Shown piece after piece: positions 31,925-43,400 of a stretch of 64,000 nt of DNA; positions within the stretch are counted from its first letter, which is position 1, and each line of letters opens with the position of its first letter. The position numbers and the translations under genes are program-made. The stretch is from positions 1 through 64,000 of the forward strand of contig NZ_BLAE01000020.1 in the NCBI RefSeq assembly GCF_009687865.1, given 5' to 3'. Source of the DNA: Acrocarpospora macrocephala (GTDB lineage: Bacteria; Actinomycetota; Actinomycetes; Streptosporangiales; Streptosporangiaceae). The notes beneath the pieces are model-generated. The model was not told the origin of the DNA. It worked only from the letters and a program-made list of their open reading frames with translations, and did not search any database.

Positions 31925-34900
31925 TCAGTGTTCCAGGCGGAACCAGCCGTCGATCAGGCGGGCCGTGTCCTCCGCCTTGTCGGCGAGCATCGAGAAGTGG
32001 TTCGCGTCGATCGTCCGTACGGCATGCGACGGGTCGAACGGCGTCGCCCGCCAGTAATCCGATTCAGGTTCGACGTCAGCGAACGGCTCCGTGCACTGCA
32101 CGAACAGCACGGGCGCGCTCACGTCCGCCAGTTCGACGTCGTGCATAATGGCCGCCCAGTGCGCCATGGCGGAAAGTCGCGCGCTGTTGAACTCGCCGAA
32201 AACCGTCTCCATCTGCAGGATGTACTGCAGCATCTGCTCGGACAGCAGCTGCGAATCGCCACCTGCCGGGGAATGGAAGGAGTCCAGCATCACCACCCCC
32301 GCCGGGGAGATCCCCGACTTCTCCAGGACACTCGCCGCGCCGTAAGCGAGAATGCCGCCGGCCGAATGACCGACGAGCACGAACGGTTCCCCCGCACTGG
32401 CCTGCGCGATGCTTTCCGCGATGCTCCCGAGGGCGATGTCCATCGTGGCGGGCAGGCCCTCACCGACGGCGTAGCCCAGCAGGGGAAGCGCCGAGACGTG
32501 TCTTTCCCCCCGGAAGTGCGCGGCGAACCGCGCATACTGATGAACGCCGCCGGTCACCGTGGAAGAACTCACGCAGATCAAGCGCGGCCGAGCCGCGCCA
32601 TTGGCCAGCGTCACCGGTCGAGGGATCTCCCGCAGGTCGACGGGTGCGTCGTACATGGGCCGGGTCCGCGCCACGGCATACAGCAGTCCCAACGCCTCCT
32701 GCGCTTTGCCGGAACGGAAGGCGCCGCGGAACAACTCCGCCACGGTGTCGTCCACCTGGGCCACCGCAGTCGCCTGGCCGGCATTCATCCGGGTGCCGAA
32801 CTCATGCCGCAGCCAACGGCCGAGACCAGCGGAATTGGTGTTCTCGAACACCGCCATCAGCGGGAATTCCCAACCAATCGCCTTGACCAGGGAGTTACGC
32901 AATTCGGTCGCGGTGAACGAGTCGAGGCCCAGCTCGAAAAAATCACGTTCGAGATCGACGGCCGACGAGTCGCTGTGGCCGAGAACGGCAGCCGCATGAC
33001 GCCGCACCAGTTCCTCCAGCACCTCGTCCTGCTGGGCTTCGCCAAGCCCGCGCAACCGCTCCCCTACCGGGTCGGCCTCGGGTGTCGCCGCACCGAGCAG
33101 CGGATGGTACGTCGCGGCCCGCCCCAGCGCCGCCACGTCGCCCATACCGGAGTCGGCGTTCTCAGGCCAGTACCTCTGGTGCTGGAAGGCATAGGTCGGC
33201 AGATCGACCCGGTGCCCGCCCGGCAGCACCGCCCGCCAGTCGACCGGCACCCCGTGCACGTGCAACTCGGCCAGCGCCGTCATCGCCGCAGTGTGTTCGT
33301 CCCGGTCCTTACGCATCACCGGCACCTGCACCGAGACCGGCGCGTCCGAGCCGGCGATCGTGGCAAGGCTTTCCCTGGCCATGGCGGTCAGGACGCCGTC
33401 GGGGCCCAGCTCCAGATAGGCCCGCACACCCTGAGCGCGCAGGGCACGAATCCCGTCGGAGAACCGGACCGCTTCACGCACCTGCTTCACCCAGTAGTCC
33501 GGCGAACACAGTTGCTCGGGCGTCGCTGCTTCTCCGGTCAGGGTGGACACGATGGGGATCCGCGGTGGGTTGTAGGGGAGCCTGTTCGCCAGCGTGCGGA
33601 AGTCCGCCAGCATCGGGTCCATCAGCGGCGAATGGAACGCGTGCGACACCCGCAACCGCTTCGTCCGCGCCCCGCGCTCCGCCAACACGGCCGTCAACTC
33701 AAGGACCGGCTCCTCCATTCCGGAGATCACCACCGATACCGGAGAATTGACGGCGGCGATCGACACCTCGTTCTCACGTCCGGCCAGCAACTCGGCGACC
33801 TCCTCCTCGGAAGCCTGCACCGCCACCATCGCCCCACCCGCGGGGAGCGCCTGCATCAACCGCGCCCGGGCCGCCACCAGCGCACACGCATCGCTCAGCG
33901 ACAACACCCCGGCCACGTGCGCCGCCGTGATCTCCCCGATCGAATGACCGGCCAGCACATCCGGCCGCACACCCCACGACTCCACCAGCCGGAACAGGGC
34001 GGTCTCCAGCGCGAACAGCGCCGGCTGCGCCCACCCCGTCTGATCCAGCAACTCCGCCTCGGCGAACAAGACGTCGCGCAACGGCCCGTCGAGCAGGGGG
34101 TCCAGCTCCGCGATCACCGCATCCAGCGCCTGGGCGAACACCGGGAACCGGTCGTACAGCTCCCGGCCCATCCCCGCCCGCTGACTCCCCTGGCCAGTGA
34201 ACAGGAACGCGAGCCGGGGCTCCGCACCGGCCACCCCGCGCACCACACCCGCACCCGGCAGGTCCTCCGCCAGCGCGCCCAGCCCCGCAAGCGCACCATC
34301 GTGATCGGCGGCCAGCACCACCGCGCGATGCTCGAACACCGACCGCGACGCAGCCAGCGAGATCGCCGTATCGGCCAGCGCCACCTCACGACGGCCATCC
34401 ACATGCGAGGCCAGCCGCTCGGCCTGCGCCCGCAACGCCTGACCCGTCCTGGCCGAGACCAGCACCGGCACCACACCCGATGCCGGAACCTCCGCGCCCG
34501 GTTCGGCCGGAACCTCCGGCCCTTCCTCCAAGATCACATGCGCGTTGGTGCCGCTGATCCCGAACGACGACACACCCGCCCGGCGCGGACGACCGGTCCG
34601 CGGCCACTCCGCCGGCTCGGTCAGCAGCTCCACCGCACCCGCCGACCAGTCCACATGCGAGGACGGAGTATCGACATGCAGCGTCTTGGGCAGCAGCCCA
34701 TGGCGCATGGCCAGCACCATCTTGATCACACCGGCGACACCCGCGGCCGCCTGGGTGTGACCGATGTTCGACTTGATCGCCCCCAGCAACAGCGGACGAC
34801 CCTCCGGCCGGTCCTTGCCGTACGTGGCCAGCAGCGCCTGCGCCTCGATCGGATCACCCAGCGTGGTTCCCGTGCCGTGCGCCTCCACCGCGTCCACCTC

Positions 34901-37900
34901 GGCCGCCGACAAACCGGCACCGGCCAGCGCCTGCCGGATCACCCGCTGCTGCGAAGGACCGTTCGGCGCGGTCAGTCCGTTCGACGCGCCGTCCTGATTG
35001 ATCGCCGAACCGCGCATGATCGCCAGGACCTGATGCCCGTTGCGCCGAGCGTCCGACAACCGCTCCAGCACCACCACACCCACGCCCTCGGACCAGGTCG
35101 TGCCGTCGGCGCTGTCGGCGAACGCCTTGCACCGGCCGGTCGCCGACAGCCCACCCTGCGCGCTGAAGCCGATGAACACCCCCGGGGTGGCCATCACGGT
35201 CACACCACCGGCCAGCGCCAGCGAGCACTCACCCGAGCGCAGCGCCTGCGCCGCGAGGTGCATCGCCACCAGCGACGAAGAACACGAGGTGTCCACCGTC
35301 ACCGCCGGGCCCTCAAGACCCAGCGTGTACGAGATCCGACCGGTCACGACGCTTCCCGCGGTACCGGTGCTGGCGAAGGCCATCACCTCCGGCTGGAGGC
35401 CGAGGCTCATCACGTAGTCGTGGTGGATCAGCCCGGCGTACACACCGGTACGGCTGCCGCGCAACGAGACCGGGTCGATCCCCGCCCGCTCGATCGCCTC
35501 CCAGGACGCCTCCAGCAGGAGCCGCTGCTGCGGATCCATCGCCAGCGCCTCACGCGGCGAAATCCCGAAGAACCCCGGATCGAATTCGGTCGCGTCAGCG
35601 AGGAAACCGCCCTGGAAGTCCAGCTCGCCTTGTGCCTGCCAGCCCCGGTCCCGGGGCACCGGGGAGATGGCGTCCCGGCCTTCGGCGACCAGCCGCCACA
35701 GATCCTCCGGAGAGTTCACTCCCCCCGGATAGCGGCAGGCCATCGACACGATCACGATCGGATCGTCCGCCACCGGCACCACCGCCGACGGCGCCGCCAC
35801 CTGTGCCTGCCCGCCCAGCAGCTCCGCCAGCAGGTGGTCCGCCAGTACGGCCGGCGTCGGGTAGTCGAAGACCATCGTGGCCGGCAGGTTCAAACCGGTC
35901 GCGGCCTGGAGCGCGTTGCGGAGCTCGACCGCGGTCAGCGAGTCGAACCCCAGGTCCTTGAAAGCCCGTCCGGTCTCGATCGCATCCGCGCCGGAATGCC
36001 GCAGCACCACGGCGACCTGCTCGCGGACCATGTCACGCAGGACCTGCGACCGCTCGCCCGCCGCCAGCTCACGCAGTCGTGCCCGCAGGGCGGAGGCCGC
36101 CGACTGCTCGCCTTCCCGGATGGCACGACCCGCCTCGACCAGACTCCGCACTTCCGGCAGATCGCCGAGCAGAGCGCTCTCCCGTACGGCCGTGAACGTC
36201 GGGGCGAACCGCTCCCAGGCGATGTCCGCGACCGCGACGGCCGCGTCGCGGTGCGCGACCGCCCGCCACAGCGCGGTGACGGCCACGCCCGGCGTCATCA
36301 CCCGCACGCCACGCCGGGAAAGGTAGTCCTGTGCCGCGCCGGCGGCCATGCCGTCCCCGGCCCAGGGGCCCCACGCGACCGAGGTCGCCACGGCCGCGCG
36401 CGCCCGCCGCTGTTCGGCGAGGGCGTCGAGACAGGCGTTGGCGGCGGCGTACGCGGCCTGGCCGCCGCTGCCCCACACCGCGGCGATCGAGGAGAACAGC
36501 ACGAAGAAGTCGAGCTCGAGGTCACCCAGCAACTCGTCGAGGTTCAGCGCGCCGACGACCTTCGCCCGCATCACCTCGGCCAGCTCGGCGGCGTCAAGCC
36601 CGTCCAGGCCGTTCGCCGGGCTGATACCGGCGGCATGGACCACCCCGGTCAGCGGGCACTCGGCTGGGACGTCGGCCAGCACGGCCGCGAGGTCGTCCGC
36701 ATCGGCCACGTCGCACGCCACGATGCTCACCCGGGCGCCCAGCGCGGTCAGCTCCTCGCGCAACTCGGCTGCGCCGTCGGCCGCCAGGCCCCGCCTGCTG
36801 GTCAGCAAGAGATGTTCGGCGCCCTGGGCGGCCAGCCACCGGGCCACGTGACCACCGAGCGCACCCGTGCCACCGGTGATCAAGACCGTGCCGTGCGGTC
36901 GCGGCATGGCGTCGGTGCCCCGGTAGGGAGCATGGGCCAGTCTGCGGCCGTACACGCCGGTCGAGCGGATCGCCACCTGATCCTCGGCATCGGGGGCGGT
37001 GAGGATGCCCGCCAGCCAGGTCACCACCCGCTGGTCCAGCGTCTGGGGAAGGTCGATCAGGCCGCCCCACCGCTGCGAGTACTCCAGCGCGGCCACCCGG
37101 CCAAGGCCCCACACGCCCGCCTGAGCCGGGCTCGGCGCCTGGTCGGACCGGCCGATCGAGACCGCGCCCTTCGTGACACACCACAGCGGCGCCTCGACAC
37201 CGGCATCACCAAGCGCCTGCACCAAGGTCACCGTCAGCGCCGAACCCGCGGAGACCTCCGTGGTCTCACGCAGCGCCAGCAGCGACACCACCCCGGCCGG
37301 TTCCGCATCGAGGCTCTCGCGCAGTCGCTCCGCGAGCGCGGCCCGGTCCTGGCCGGACACATCCAGCCGTACGGCCGCCGCGCCGAACATCTGGACCACG
37401 GACTCCACCCAGACGTCGCCCGCCAGTTCGGCGGGCACGACGACGAGCCAGCTGCCAGGGTCGGCAGCGGCCGAGACGCTGGTCAGCGGCTTCCAGCTGA
37501 CGCGGTAACGCCAGGAGTCCGCGACGGACGTCTCACGCTGGGCCCGGCGCCAGGACGTCAACGCCGGCAACACCGCACCGAGCGTCTCCTGCTCCACATC
37601 CAGCCGCGCCGCCAGGGACTGAAGATCCTCACGCTCGATGGTGGCCCAGAACTCCGCGTCCACCGGATCGGCCACGGCGGCGCCGTCGGCGGGGGCGGCG
37701 GCCTCGGGCCAGAACCGCTGGCGCTGGAAGGCGTACGTGGGCAGGCCGACCCTGCGGCCGCGCGGGAGCACCTTCTCCCAGTTCACCGGCACCCCGTACA
37801 CGTGCAGACGAGCCAGCGCCTCGGTGGCGGCCTCGTGCTCGTCCCGGTCCCTGCGCAGCAGCGGCACCAGCGCGACGTCTGATTCCAGGTCAGCCAGCGT

Positions 37901-40402
37901 GTCCTGGGCCATGGCGGTCAGGACGCCGTCGGGGCCCAGCTCCAGATAGGCCCGTACGCCCTGCACGTGAAGGGTGCGCATCCCGTCGGCGAAGCGGACC
38001 GAGCCACGGACCTGATCCACCCAGTAATCCGGCGAGCACAGTCGCTCGGTCGTGGCCGGTTCCCCGGTCAGGGTGGAGACGATGGGGATCTGCGGCGGGT
38101 TGTAGGCGAGCCTGCCGGCCACCGTGCGGAAGTCCGCCAGCATCGGGTCCATCAGCGGCGAGTGGAACGCGTGCGACACCCGCAACCGCCGCGTCCTGAC
38201 CCCCTGGGATTCCAGCGCGGCGGCCACCTCAAGCACCGCCTCCTCGACACCGGAGAGCACCAGCGAGGCAGGACCGTTGACCGCGGCGATCGACACCTCC
38301 TTTTCACGCCCGGCCAGCAGATCGGCGATCTGATCCTCCGACGCCCGCACCGCGACCATCGCCCCACCGGGCGGCAACGCCTGCATCAACCGCGCCCGGG
38401 CCGCCACCAGCGCACACGCATCCGCCAGCGACAGCACCCCGGCCACATGCGCCGCCGTGATCTCCCCGATCGAATGACCCGCCAGCACATCCGGCCGCAC
38501 ACCCCACGACTCCACCAACCGGAACAACGCCGTCTCCAGCGCGAACAACGCCGGCTGCGCCCACCCCGTCTGGTCCAGCAACCCCGCCTCGGCGAATATG
38601 ACGTCGCGCAACGGCCTGTCGAGCAGCGGGTCCAGCTCAGCGATCACCTCATCCAACGCCTGCGCGAACACCGGGAAACGGTCGTACAACTCCCGGCCCA
38701 TGCCCGCGCGCTGACTGCCCTGACCGGTGAACAACACCGCCAGTTGCGGCTCCGTCGCGGCCACGCCGCGCACCACACCCGCACCCGGCCGGTCCTCCGC
38801 CAGCGCCCCCAGCCCGGCCAGCAGACCATCACGGTCCCCGGCCAGCACCACCGCACGATGCTCGAACACCGACCGCGACGCAGCCAGCGCGAACGCCGTA
38901 TCGGCCAGCGCAACCTCACCACGGTCCCGCACATGCGAGACCAGCCGCTCGGACTGCGCCCGCAACGCCTGACCCGTCCTGGCCGAGACCAGCACCGGCA
39001 CCACACCCGATGCCGGAACCTCCACACCCGGTTCGGCCGGAACCTCCGGCCCCTCCTCCAAGATCACATGCGCGTTGGTGCCGCTGATCCCGAACGACGA
39101 CACACCCGCCCGGCGCGGACGACCGGTCCGCGGCCACTCCACCGGCTCGGTCAGCAACTCCACCGCACCCGCCGACCAGTCCACATGCGAAGACGGCGCA
39201 GCCACATGCAACGTCTTGGGCAGCACCCCGTGCCGCATGGCCAGCACCATCTTGATCACACCGGCGACACCCGCGGCCGCCTGCGTGTGACCGATGTTCG
39301 ACTTGATCGCCCCCAGCAACAGCGGACGACCCTCCGGCCGGTCCTTGCCGTACGTGGCCAGCAGCGCCTGCGCCTCGATCGGATCACCCAGCGCCGTACC
39401 GGTGCCGTGCGCCTCCACCGCGTCCACCTCGGACGGCGACAAACCGCCGCTGAGCAGCGCCTGCCGGATCACCCGCCGCTGCGAAGGACCATTCGGCGCG
39501 GTCAACCCATTCGACGCGCCATCCTGGTTGACTGCGGACCCACGCACGACCGCCAGGACCTGATGCCCGTTCCGGCGCGCGTCCGACAGCCGCTCCAGCA
39601 CGAGCACGCCGACGCCTTCAGACCAAATGGTGCCGTCCGCCGAGTCGGAGAACGCCTTGCAGCGACCGTCCGGCGCCAGCCCGCCCTCGAAACCCACGAA
39701 CGCCAACGGCGACGTCATCACCGTGATACCGCCGGCCAGTGCCAGCGAGCACTCACCCGAGCGCAGCGCCTGCGCCGCAAGGGACAACGTCACCAGCGAC
39801 GATGAGCAGGCGGTGTCCACCGTCACCGCCGGGCCCTCCAGACCCAGCGTGTACGAGAGACGGCCGGACAACACGCTGGCCGACAGACCGGTGAGGCCGT
39901 GGCCCTGCGTATCCGCCTGAGTGCTCATGAGCAGATTCGCGTAGTCCTGGCCGTTGGTGCCCACGAACACGCCGGTCTGGCTGCCCTTCAGCGAGCCCGG
40001 GTCGATCCCGGCCCGCTCGACCGCCTCCCACGACACCTCCAGCAGCACCCGCTGCTGCGGATCCATCGCCAGCGCCTCACGCGGCGAGATCCCGAAGAAC
40101 CCGGCGTCGAAGTCCGCCACATCAGGCAAGAACCCGCCCTGGCCCCCGACGCCCATCGCCGACAGCAATTCCACATCCCAGCCCCGATCGGCCGGGAAGG
40201 GCGAGATCGCGTCCGCACCCTCGGACAGCAACCGCCACAGATCTTCAGGAGAATCGACCCCGCCGGGATAGCGGCACGCCATCGACACGATGGCGATCGG
40301 CTCATGCCTACCGGACTCCACCTCTTCGAGCCGCCGGCGAGTCTCGTGCAGATCGGCGGTGACCCACCTCAGGTACTCGACGAGCTTCCGGTCTTCAGAC
40401 AT
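31925..40402 (-). CDS. pksE: terminal PKS, KS-AT-KR-ACP, KS-AT-ACP, thioesterase
   Basis: This protein of 2,825 aa adds the last two malonate units and releases the chain. An N-terminal docking helix ([13 protein letters not shown]...) is followed by module 1: KS Cys199, malonyl-type AT (GHSIGE at 642), a dimerization-element linker ending [14 protein letters not shown] with Tyr1318 and ACP Ser1488. This KR lacks LDD and has Trp in VWGSGGQ, so it is A1-type and should leave an L-configured hydroxyl. Module 2: KS Cys1707 in DTSCSSS, malonyl-type AT (GHSIGE at 2152), a short DH stub (YHPLLGAA from 2432) and ACP Ser2495 (GLDSF), with no KR. The thioesterase has Ser2680 (GHSAGG), Asp2707 and His2802. 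Start ATG 40402 has GAAGGA (40411-40416) 8 nt upstream. The gene follows pksD by 36 nt. Confidence 0.95.
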   Translation of the reverse strand: MSEDRKLVEYLRWVTADLHETRRRLEEVESGRHEPIAIVSMACRYPGGVDSPEDLWRLLSEGADAISPFPADRGWDVELLSAMGVGGQGGFLPDVADFDAGFFGISPREALAMDPQQRVLLEVSWEAVERAGIDPGSLKGSQTGVFVGTNGQDYANLLMSTQADTQGHGLTGLSASVLSGRLSYTLGLEGPAVTVDTACSSSLVTLSLAAQALRSGECSLALAGGITVMTSPLAFVGFEGGLAPDGRCKAFSDSADGTIWSEGVGVLVLERLSDARRNGHQVLAVVRGSAVNQDGASNGLTAPNGPSQRRVIRQALLSGGLSPSEVDAVEAHGTGTALGDPIEAQALLATYGKDRPEGRPLLLGAIKSNIGHTQAAAGVAGVIKMVLAMRHGVLPKTLHVAAPSSHVDWSAGAVELLTEPVEWPRTGRPRRAGVSSFGISGTNAHVILEEGPEVPAEPGVEVPASGVVPVLVSARTGQALRAQSERLVSHVRDRGEVALADTAFALAASRSVFEHRAVVLAGDRDGLLAGLGALAEDRPGAGVVRGVAATEPQLAVLFTGQGSQRAGMGRELYDRFPVFAQALDEVIAELDPLLDRPLRDVIFAEAGLLDQTGWAQPALFALETALFRLVESWGVRPDVLAGHSIGEITAAHVAGVLSLADACALVAARARLMQALPPGGAMVAVRASEDQIADLLAGREKEVSIAAVNGPASLVLSGVEEAVLEVAAALESQGVRTRRLRVSHAFHSPLMDPMLADFRTVAGRLAYNPPQIPIVSTLTGEPATTERLCSPDYWVDQVRGSVRFADGMRTLHVQGVRAYLELGPDGVLTAMAQDTLADLESDVALVPLLRRDRDEHEAATEALARLHVYGVPVNWEKVLPRGRRVGLPTYAFQRQRFWPEAAAPADGAAVADPVDAEFWATIEREDLQSLAARLDVEQETLGAVLPALTSWRRAQRETSVADSWRYRVSWKPLTSVSAAADPGSWLVVVPAELAGDVWVESVVQMFGAAAVRLDVSGQDRAALAERLRESLDAEPAGVVSLLALRETTEVSAGSALTVTLVQALGDAGVEAPLWCVTKGAVSIGRSDQAPSPAQAGVWGLGRVAALEYSQRWGGLIDLPQTLDQRVVTWLAGILTAPDAEDQVAIRSTGVYGRRLAHAPYRGTDAMPRPHGTVLITGGTGALGGHVARWLAAQGAEHLLLTSRRGLAADGAAELREELTALGARVSIVACDVADADDLAAVLADVPAECPLTGVVHAAGISPANGLDGLDAAELAEVMRAKVVGALNLDELLGDLELDFFVLFSSIAAVWGSGGQAAYAAANACLDALAEQRRARAAVATSVAWGPWAGDGMAAGAAQDYLSRRGVRVMTPGVAVTALWRAVAHRDAAVAVADIAWERFAPTFTAVRESALLGDLPEVRSLVEAGRAIREGEQSAASALRARLRELAAGERSQVLRDMVREQVAVVLRHSGADAIETGRAFKDLGFDSLTAVELRNALQAATGLNLPATMVFDYPTPAVLADHLLAELLGGQAQVAAPSAVVPVADDPIVIVSMACRYPGGVNSPEDLWRLVAEGRDAISPVPRDRGWQAQGELDFQGGFLADATEFDPGFFGISPREALAMDPQQRLLLEASWEAIERAGIDPVSLRGSRTGVYAGLIHHDYVMSLGLQPEVMAFASTGTAGSVVTGRISYTLGLEGPAVTVDTSCSSSLVAMHLAAQALRSGECSLALAGGVTVMATPGVFIGFSAQGGLSATGRCKAFADSADGTTWSEGVGVVVLERLSDARRNGHQVLAIMRGSAINQDGASNGLTAPNGPSQQRVIRQALAGAGLSAAEVDAVEAHGTGTTLGDPIEAQALLATYGKDRPEGRPLLLGAIKSNIGHTQAAAGVAGVIKMVLAMRHGLLPKTLHVDTPSSHVDWSAGAVELLTEPAEWPRTGRPRRAGVSSFGISGTNAHVILEEGPEVPAEPGAEVPASGVVPVLVSARTGQALRAQAERLASHVDGRREVALADTAISLAASRSVFEHRAVVLAADHDGALAGLGALAEDLPGAGVVRGVAGAEPRLAFLFTGQGSQRAGMGRELYDRFPVFAQALDAVIAELDPLLDGPLRDVLFAEAELLDQTGWAQPALFALETALFRLVESWGVRPDVLAGHSIGEITAAHVAGVLSLSDACALVAARARLMQALPAGGAMVAVQASEEEVAELLAGRENEVSIAAVNSPVSVVISGMEEPVLELTAVLAERGARTKRLRVSHAFHSPLMDPMLADFRTLANRLPYNPPRIPIVSTLTGEAATPEQLCSPDYWVKQVREAVRFSDGIRALRAQGVRAYLELGPDGVLTAMARESLATIAGSDAPVSVQVPVMRKDRDEHTAAMTALAELHVHGVPVDWRAVLPGGHRVDLPTYAFQHQRYWPENADSGMGDVAALGRAATYHPLLGAATPEADPVGERLRGLGEAQQDEVLEELVRRHAAAVLGHSDSSAVDLERDFFELGLDSFTATELRNSLVKAIGWEFPLMAVFENTNSAGLGRWLRHEFGTRMNAGQATAVAQVDDTVAELFRGAFRSGKAQEALGLLYAVARTRPMYDAPVDLREIPRPVTLANGAARPRLICVSSSTVTGGVHQYARFAAHFRGERHVSALPLLGYAVGEGLPATMDIALGSIAESIAQASAGEPFVLVGHSAGGILAYGAASVLEKSGISPAGVVMLDSFHSPAGGDSQLLSEQMLQYILQMETVFGEFNSARLSAMAHWAAIMHDVELADVSAPVLFVQCTEPFADVEPESDYWRATPFDPSHAVRTIDANHFSMLADKAEDTARLIDGWFRLEH
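31928..32650 (-). other. Thioesterase domain of pksE
   Basis: The catalytic codons are Ser 32363-32365 (GHSAGG), Asp 32282-32284 and His 31997-31999. Family members release the chain by macrolactonization or hydrolysis. The nearest predicted hydroxyl is at C5, and others may exist in the unseen part of the chain. Confidence 0.9.
32800..35760 (-). other. pksE module 2: KS-AT(malonyl)-ACP, non-reducing, with DH stub
   Basis: Key codons: KS Cys 35282-35284, AT GHSIGE 33932-33949, DH-like stub 33083-33109, ACP Ser 32918-32920. The chain should leave this module as a beta-ketoacyl thioester. Confidence 0.9.
35840..40300 (-). other. pksE module 1: KS-AT(malonyl)-KR(A1)-ACP
   Basis: Key codons: KS Cys 39806-39808, AT GHSIGE 38462-38479, KR Tyr 36449-36451, ACP Ser 35939-35941. 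There is no DH. The linker after the AT is a dimerization element, as in other KR-only modules, so this module has a different ancestry from its DH-KR neighbours. Predicted outcome: hydroxyl at C5 of the final chain. Confidence 0.9.
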
Positions 40403-40438
40403 GAGCGTGGTCCTTCGGTATTCAGACGCGGGCTCGGG

Positions 40439-43400
40439 TCACAGATCTCTCGAGCGGCCCAGTTCGTTGTCGATGAAACTGAGGATTTCCTCGGTGCTCG
40501 CCGATTCGAGCATGCCGGCGACAGCGGTTTCACTAGTTTCCGTGCCGCTCTCGCTCACCTTCGCCAGCAGGTGCCGCAGCCGGGTCGCGATGCCGTTCCG
40601 GGCGCGATCGTCGAGCGCGTTGCCGGAAAACGCGGTTTCGAACCGGTCGAGATCGGCCAGCAGTGACAGCTCCACCTCGGTATTCGCTCCGGGCGTGATT
40701 TCCGCCAGCACGTATTCAGCGAGGCTCGCGGGGGTGGGGCAATCGAAGATGAGGGTGGCGGGCAGCCGCAACCCGGTGACGGCATTGAGCCGGTTGCGCA
40801 GTTCCACCGCGGTGAGGGAGTCGAAGCCCAGCTCGCGGAACTCCCGCCGCGCCTGGACCGCGTCCGCCGACGCGTGCCCGAGCACCGCCGCCGCCTGAGC
40901 CCGCACCAGCTCCGTCACCAGCCGCACCCGCTCGGCGTCCCCCAGTCCCGCCAGCCGCCGTACCAGGTCCGCGTCCCCGCCCAGCGAGGTGGAGACCGCC
41001 GACCGGCGGCCTGCCCGGACCAGGCCCCGCATCAGATGCGGCACCTCAGGGAACCTGCGCAGCACCGACAGATCCAGCCGCGCCGCCACCACCGCCGCCC
41101 GGGCCGACGCGGTGGCCGCCTCGAACACCGCCAGCCCCTGCTCGGCCGACAGCGCCGGCATGCCCGCCCGCGCCATCCGCTGCAGATTGATCGCCCCGAG
41201 CTCCCCGGTCATCCCGGTCCCCTGCGCCCACAAGCCCCAGGCCAGCGATGACCCGGGCAGCCCCTGCGCCCGGCGCAGCTGGACCAGCGAGTCGAGGAAC
41301 GCGTTGGCCGCCGCGTAGTTGCCCTGACCGGCGTTGCCCATCACACCGGCCAGCGAGGAGAACACCACGAACCCGGCCAGGTCGCTGCTCCGCGTGAGTT
41401 CGTGCAGGTGCCAGGCCGCGTCCACCTTCGGCCGCAGCACACTGTCCAGCCGCTCGGGCGTCAGCGACGGGATCGTCCCGTCGACCAGCACACCGGCGGT
41501 GTGAATCACCGCGGTCAGCGGATGCCCGGCCGGGACCCGCGCCAGCAGGGCCGCCACCGCGTCCCGGTCGGCCATGTCGCACGCCGCGATCGTGACCTCG
41601 ACGCCGTGCGCGATCAGCTCGGCCTGCAGCTCCACCGCACCCGGAGCATCCAAGCCCCGGCGACTGGTCAGCAGCAGATGCCGTACGCCACGCTCGGCCA
41701 CCACATGCCGCGCGAACAACGCGCCCAGACCACCGGTCCCACCAGTGATCAGCACGGTGCCCTCGGGGTTCCAGGCCGGGGCGTCGTGTTCGTCCGGTGA
41801 CAGCCGGGCGAGGCGGGGAACCAGCACCTCCCCCTCGCGTATCGCCGCCTGCGGCTCGGTGGAGGCCAGCACCCCGGGCAGTACATCGAGCGGCGAAGAC
41901 TCCTGATCATCCACGTCGACCAGCAGGAACCGGCCAGGGTCCTCCGACTGAGCGCTGCGGACCAGGCCCCACGCCGCCGCGGCCGGCAGATCGGTGACCG
42001 CGTCACCATCGCGCACCGCGACCGCGCCCCGGGTGAGGAACACCAGCCGCGAATCGGCGAACCGCTCATCGGCCAGCCACCGTTGCAGCAGATCCAGAAC
42101 CCGGGCGGTCAGCTCATGCGCCGACTCCACCACCCCGGCCGCCGGATCCGAGACCAGCTCCGTCAGCACCACGCCCGGGACCGGACCCGACTCCAGCAGA
42201 GACGAGAGATCCAGCGGGTCCAGGTCAAGCACCGTCACCGGCGCCGGGTCGGCTTCCGGCAGACCGTCGGCCACGGACCAGTCCACCCCGAACAGCGAGT
42301 CCCATCCTGCCCCACGATGGTCGGAGCCGGCCACGTGCTCGGTGGCCATCGGTCGCATCACCACCGACCGGGCCGACACCACCGGCTCCCCGGCCGCATC
42401 CACCGCGAACAGGGAGAACGCGTCGTCCCCTGTCCGAGCCAGCCGTACCCGCAGCATCGACGCGCCGCTCGCGTGCAGGCACACCTCGCCCCAGGACGAC
42501 GGTGCCTGGACGCCCTCGGCATCGTCCAGCCCGGCGAACGGCGCCGCATGCGACGCCGCGTCCAGCAGCGCCGGGTGCAACCCGAACGAAGCCGCGTCTC
42601 CTGCCTGCTCCGGCAGACTCAGCTCGGCGAACACCTCGCCGTCAGCACCCTGCCAGGCTGCCCGCAGGCCCTGGAACGCCGGACCGTAGGCGAAGCTCTC
42701 CTTCGCCAGTTCCTCGTACAGCCCCTCCAGCTCGATCGCGGTCGCGCCGGCCGGAGGCCACACCGCCGCGTCGAACGGCACGGCTTTCGGAGTACCGGTC
42801 GCGAGCGTGCCGGTGGCGCGCAGCACCCACTGTCCCTCATCGGCCGCGTCCGCCGAACGTGTGTGCACACTCAGGCTCCGGCGGCCCTCTTGTGGTGCGT
42901 CCACCGAGACCTGCACCACTACCGCCTCGTGTTCGACGAGGGCCAGCGGCGCGGCCAGCGCCAACTCCGCCACCAAGTCGCAGCCGACCTGGTCACCCGC
43001 CCTGATCGCCAGCTCCACGAACACGCTGCCCGGCACCACCACAGAACCCGCCACCATGTGATCGGCGAGCCACGGCTGGGCGCTCACCGACAACCTCCCG
43101 GTCAGCACCACCCCATCGGAGTTGGCCAGCGGAATCGCCGCGCCCAGCAGCGGGTGACCCGTCGCGGACAGGCCCAGCACGCGAGGGTCACCGCTCTGCC
43201 TGGTGTTCGGCCAGAATCGCTGGTGCTGGAAGGCATAGGTCGGCAGGTCCACCTGGCGACCGCCTGGCAGTACGGCCTGCCAGTCCACCGTCACGCCGCG
43301 CACGAACAGCTCTGCGGCCGAGATCAGCACCCGGTCCAGCCCGCCCTCGTCCCGGCGCAGCGTCCCCGCGATCACCGCATCTGCTGCGGCCTCGTCCACG

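Noticed and set aside
33083-33109. A dehydratase domain in pksE module 2
   Set aside because: Only the first few DH residues remain; the HxxxGxxxxP motif, the catalytic Asp and the whole KR are missing.
40439-40760. Similarity of the pksD and pksC 3' ends as a mobile-element or att repeat
   Set aside because: The likeness follows the reading frame of the docking region and is protein-constrained; there are no flanking inverted repeats or target duplications.
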